A stretch of DNA of 24,106 bases, from positions 1 through 24,106 of the forward strand of contig CAZESH010000028.1 of the NCBI GenBank assembly GCA_964514665.1. The letters run 5' to 3'. The notes below the pieces were generated by a model. The model searched no databases. It was not told where the DNA came from and was given only the letters and a program-made list of their open reading frames with translations. This DNA comes from CAZESH01 sp964514665 (GTDB taxonomy: Bacteria; Bacillota; Bacilli; Paenibacillales; KCTC-25726). Positions 23,115-24,106 of this stretch are shown in pieces. The position numbers and the translations under genes are program-made. How positions within the stretch are numbered: position 1 is the stretch's first letter; each line of letters begins with the position of its first letter.

Positions 23115-23801
23115 GTGATGCGCCGCAAAAAAATATTGAACGATGCGCAATCTTTTTGTGTTTATTACGGAATGGAAAATGAAGAGCGCTTAAAGCCGTT
23201 CGATCTTGTGATTGTGGAATCCGGGGGGGTGTCTTCCGCTGCGGTTTCCCGGCTGCAGCAAGAAGGCAAGCTGGTGATGGCCTATACAAGCGTAATGGAG
23301 ATCCGCAAGGATGACCCTTTTTTTTCGCTTTTGCAGGATGAAGATTGGTTGAAGGCAAACGGCAGATGCCTCAAGAATCCAGCCTACGGAAACCGTTTAG
23401 TGGATCTTCGTTCCAAACGCTGGAACGGCCTGTTGCATCATCGCATCGGTCAACTGCTGACACGCGGCGGCTATGACGGGATCTTTCTGGATACCATCGG
23501 AAATGTGGAATGGCCGTCGCTGACGTCTTCTATCAGAGAGCTGCAGCTGCAAGCTGCGGCACAATTGGTTAAAGGGCTGCGAAGCTTATTTCCCGGTCAT
23601 CTGTTCATTCAAAATAACGGGATTGAGCGGCTGTATGCGCACACCTCGGAATGGATCGACGCCGTTTGCTGGGAAAATCCGCTTTTTTGCGAGCCCCATT
23701 TGGAATGGAGTTCACGTGTTGCAGAGAACTTGGCGCTGCTTGGCAGGCAGGGGAAACGGGTCCTGTTGTTGTTCGAGGAAGGGGAGCATACAGAGCGGTA
23801 A
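23115..23801 (+). CDS. GH114-family (endo-alpha-1,4-polygalactosaminidase/PelA-hydrolase-like) protein, possibly truncated
   Basis: A 228-residue TIM-barrel protein of the GH114/TM1410 type. Visible are FCVYYG at the first strand, FDLVIVES, KLVMAYTSVMEI, the conserved GYDGIFLD with D121 and D126, FIQNNGIERL, and WEN with E187 (the likely second acidic residue). GH114 relatives cleave alpha-1,4-linked galactosamine polymers such as Pel. GGAGG (23103-23107) serves GTG 23115 (7 nt) or ATG 23118 (10 nt). No signal peptide is visible, so the protein looks cytoplasmic. The frame ends at TAA 23799-23801 after EEGEHTER, but continues open for 23 more codons to a second TAA at 23871-23873, so this stop may be a recent nonsense mutation. 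It is the last gene of the operon. Confidence 0.82.
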   Translation: MMRRKKILNDAQSFCVYYGMENEERLKPFDLVIVESGGVSSAAVSRLQQEGKLVMAYTSVMEIRKDDPFFSLLQDEDWLKANGRCLKNPAYGNRLVDLRSKRWNGLLHHRIGQLLTRGGYDGIFLDTIGNVEWPSLTSSIRELQLQAAAQLVKGLRSLFPGHLFIQNNGIERLYAHTSEWIDAVCWENPLFCEPHLEWSSRVAENLALLGRQGKRVLLLFEEGEHTER

Positions 23802-23873
23802 CTGGCGGAATCCGGGCCGCTGGCGGCCCGCGAAGGCTGGATGATCCATCGGGCGAACAAGGATTACGTATAA
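23802..23873 (+). other. In-frame continuation of the GH114 reading frame beyond a TAA
   Basis: Directly after the TAA at 23799-23801 the same frame encodes 23 residues, LAESGPLAAREGWMIHRANK then DYV, before a TAA at 23871-23873. The AREGW...Y ending is the kind of final helix and strand that closes the barrel in GH114 proteins (family recollection). The second stop lies 6 nt before the end of the convergent gene, as expected for a natural gene end. Either the first TAA is a nonsense mutation or sequencing error, or the stretch is a coincidence. Confidence 0.45.
23813..23830. repeat. GC-perfect hairpin just after the GH114 stop
   Basis: CGGGCCGC (23813-23820) and GCGGCCCG (23823-23830) are perfect 8-bp complements around TG. 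It begins 12 nt after the TAA. No T-run follows on either strand, so it is not a canonical terminator; it may be only GC-rich coding sequence. Confidence 0.4.
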
Positions 23874-23879
23874 TATCGT

Positions 23880-24106
23880 TTACCGGCGGACAAGCGCTTT
23901 CCATGTTTTCGGATCGAAGCTGTAGCGAATTGCCGTGAGTACAAAGCCTACTGTAGGCAGTGGGTCCCGCCAGGAGATAATGGTATCCGGAAGCTTGGCC
24001 CATAGGGGCGGATCCATGCGCCAGCGCTCGGGATTGCTGAGAAAATGCAGCAGATCGCCGGGAAGCAGGGAACGTCCTATCTTGCCTACGATGTACTCTT
24101 CAATGT
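23880..24106 (-). CDS. Hypothetical protein, C-terminal part (partial, convergent)
   Basis: On the minus strand a frame is open from the window edge (first complete codon at 24104-24102) to a TAA at 23882-23880, encoding 74 residues without a start, so the gene begins outside the window. The sequence reads IEEYIVGKIGRSLLPGDLLH, FLSNPERWRMDPPLWAKLPD and later GFVLTAIRYSFDPKTWKALV before RR. Codon choice is GC-rich in third positions like its neighbours. I do not recognise the family. No + strand frame in this stretch looks better. It converges on the GH114 gene with 6 nt between the two stop codons if the longer GH114 frame is used. Confidence 0.55.
   Translation of the reverse strand, partial: IEEYIVGKIGRSLLPGDLLHFLSNPERWRMDPPLWAKLPDTIISWRDPLPTVGFVLTAIRYSFDPKTWKALVRR

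Noticed and set aside
1..24106. CRISPR arrays, insertion sequences, tRNA or rRNA genes
   Set aside because: No regularly spaced repeats, transposase motifs, terminal inverted repeats or tRNA-like cloverleaf sequences were seen on reading both strands.

Overview
The window is about 24.1 kb of chromosome that looks like a Gram-positive, low-to-mid GC Bacillales genome, most likely Paenibacillaceae. The reasons are strong AGGAGG-type ribosome binding sites, frequent ATGA/GTGA start-stop overlaps, a mix of ATG and GTG starts, a Bacillus-style rhamnose gene set (fused aldolase/dehydrogenase, DeoR regulator) and LutABC. The species call is inference; no rRNA or tRNA genes are present. Every recognised gene is on the + strand except a partial gene at the right edge.

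Region 1 (1-6826) is an L-rhamnose catabolic block joined to a lactate oxidation operon: the 3' end of the fused rhamnulose-1-phosphate aldolase/lactaldehyde dehydrogenase (rhaEW), rhamnose isomerase (rhaI), rhamnulokinase (rhaB), a DeoR-family regulator (rhaR), then lutA-lutB-lutC. The order fits the chemistry: rhamnose is isomerised, phosphorylated and cleaved to DHAP plus L-lactaldehyde; the dehydrogenase half of RhaEW gives L-lactate; LutABC oxidises it to pyruvate.

Region 2 (6826-9026) is a less ordered junction. Directly on the lutC stop codon lies an untracked 3' remnant of an Hsp20 small heat-shock gene, followed by a perfect 32-bp palindrome. A serine esterase-like alpha/beta hydrolase and a DoxX-family membrane protein follow, each with a clear intrinsic terminator. 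Recurrent AGGGAA palindromes precede the DoxX gene.

Region 3 (9028-11432) is a translationally coupled pair, an extended-SDR nucleotide-sugar-type epimerase/dehydratase and a GMC-like FAD oxidoreductase with a four-cysteine motif, behind a good extended -10 promoter.

Region 4 (11653-23801, possibly to 23873) is the most interesting part: a tightly packed nine-gene operon for an envelope or extracellular polysaccharide. It encodes a PelF-type GT4 glycosyltransferase, an Ala/Glu-rich cytoplasmic protein, a PelG-like MOP exporter with an N-terminal extension, a GT-C-type integral membrane glycosyltransferase, a MurJ/MviN-like flippase, a DPM1-like GT2, its DUF2304 partner, a membrane-anchored GAF-like/HD-GYP protein whose catalytic residues are mostly lost but whose GYP motif remains, and a GH114 (polygalactosaminidase/PelA-hydrolase-like) protein. 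PelA deacetylase, PelD and PelE are not seen. My inference is a Pel-derived glycan machine in which the degenerate HD-GYP protein replaces PelD as the c-di-GMP receptor. The GH114 frame has an in-frame TAA 24 codons before a second in-frame stop; that second stop lies 6 bp from the end of a convergent minus-strand partial gene of unknown function (23880-24106).

All assignments come from reading the sequence and remembered family motifs; no database search was run.
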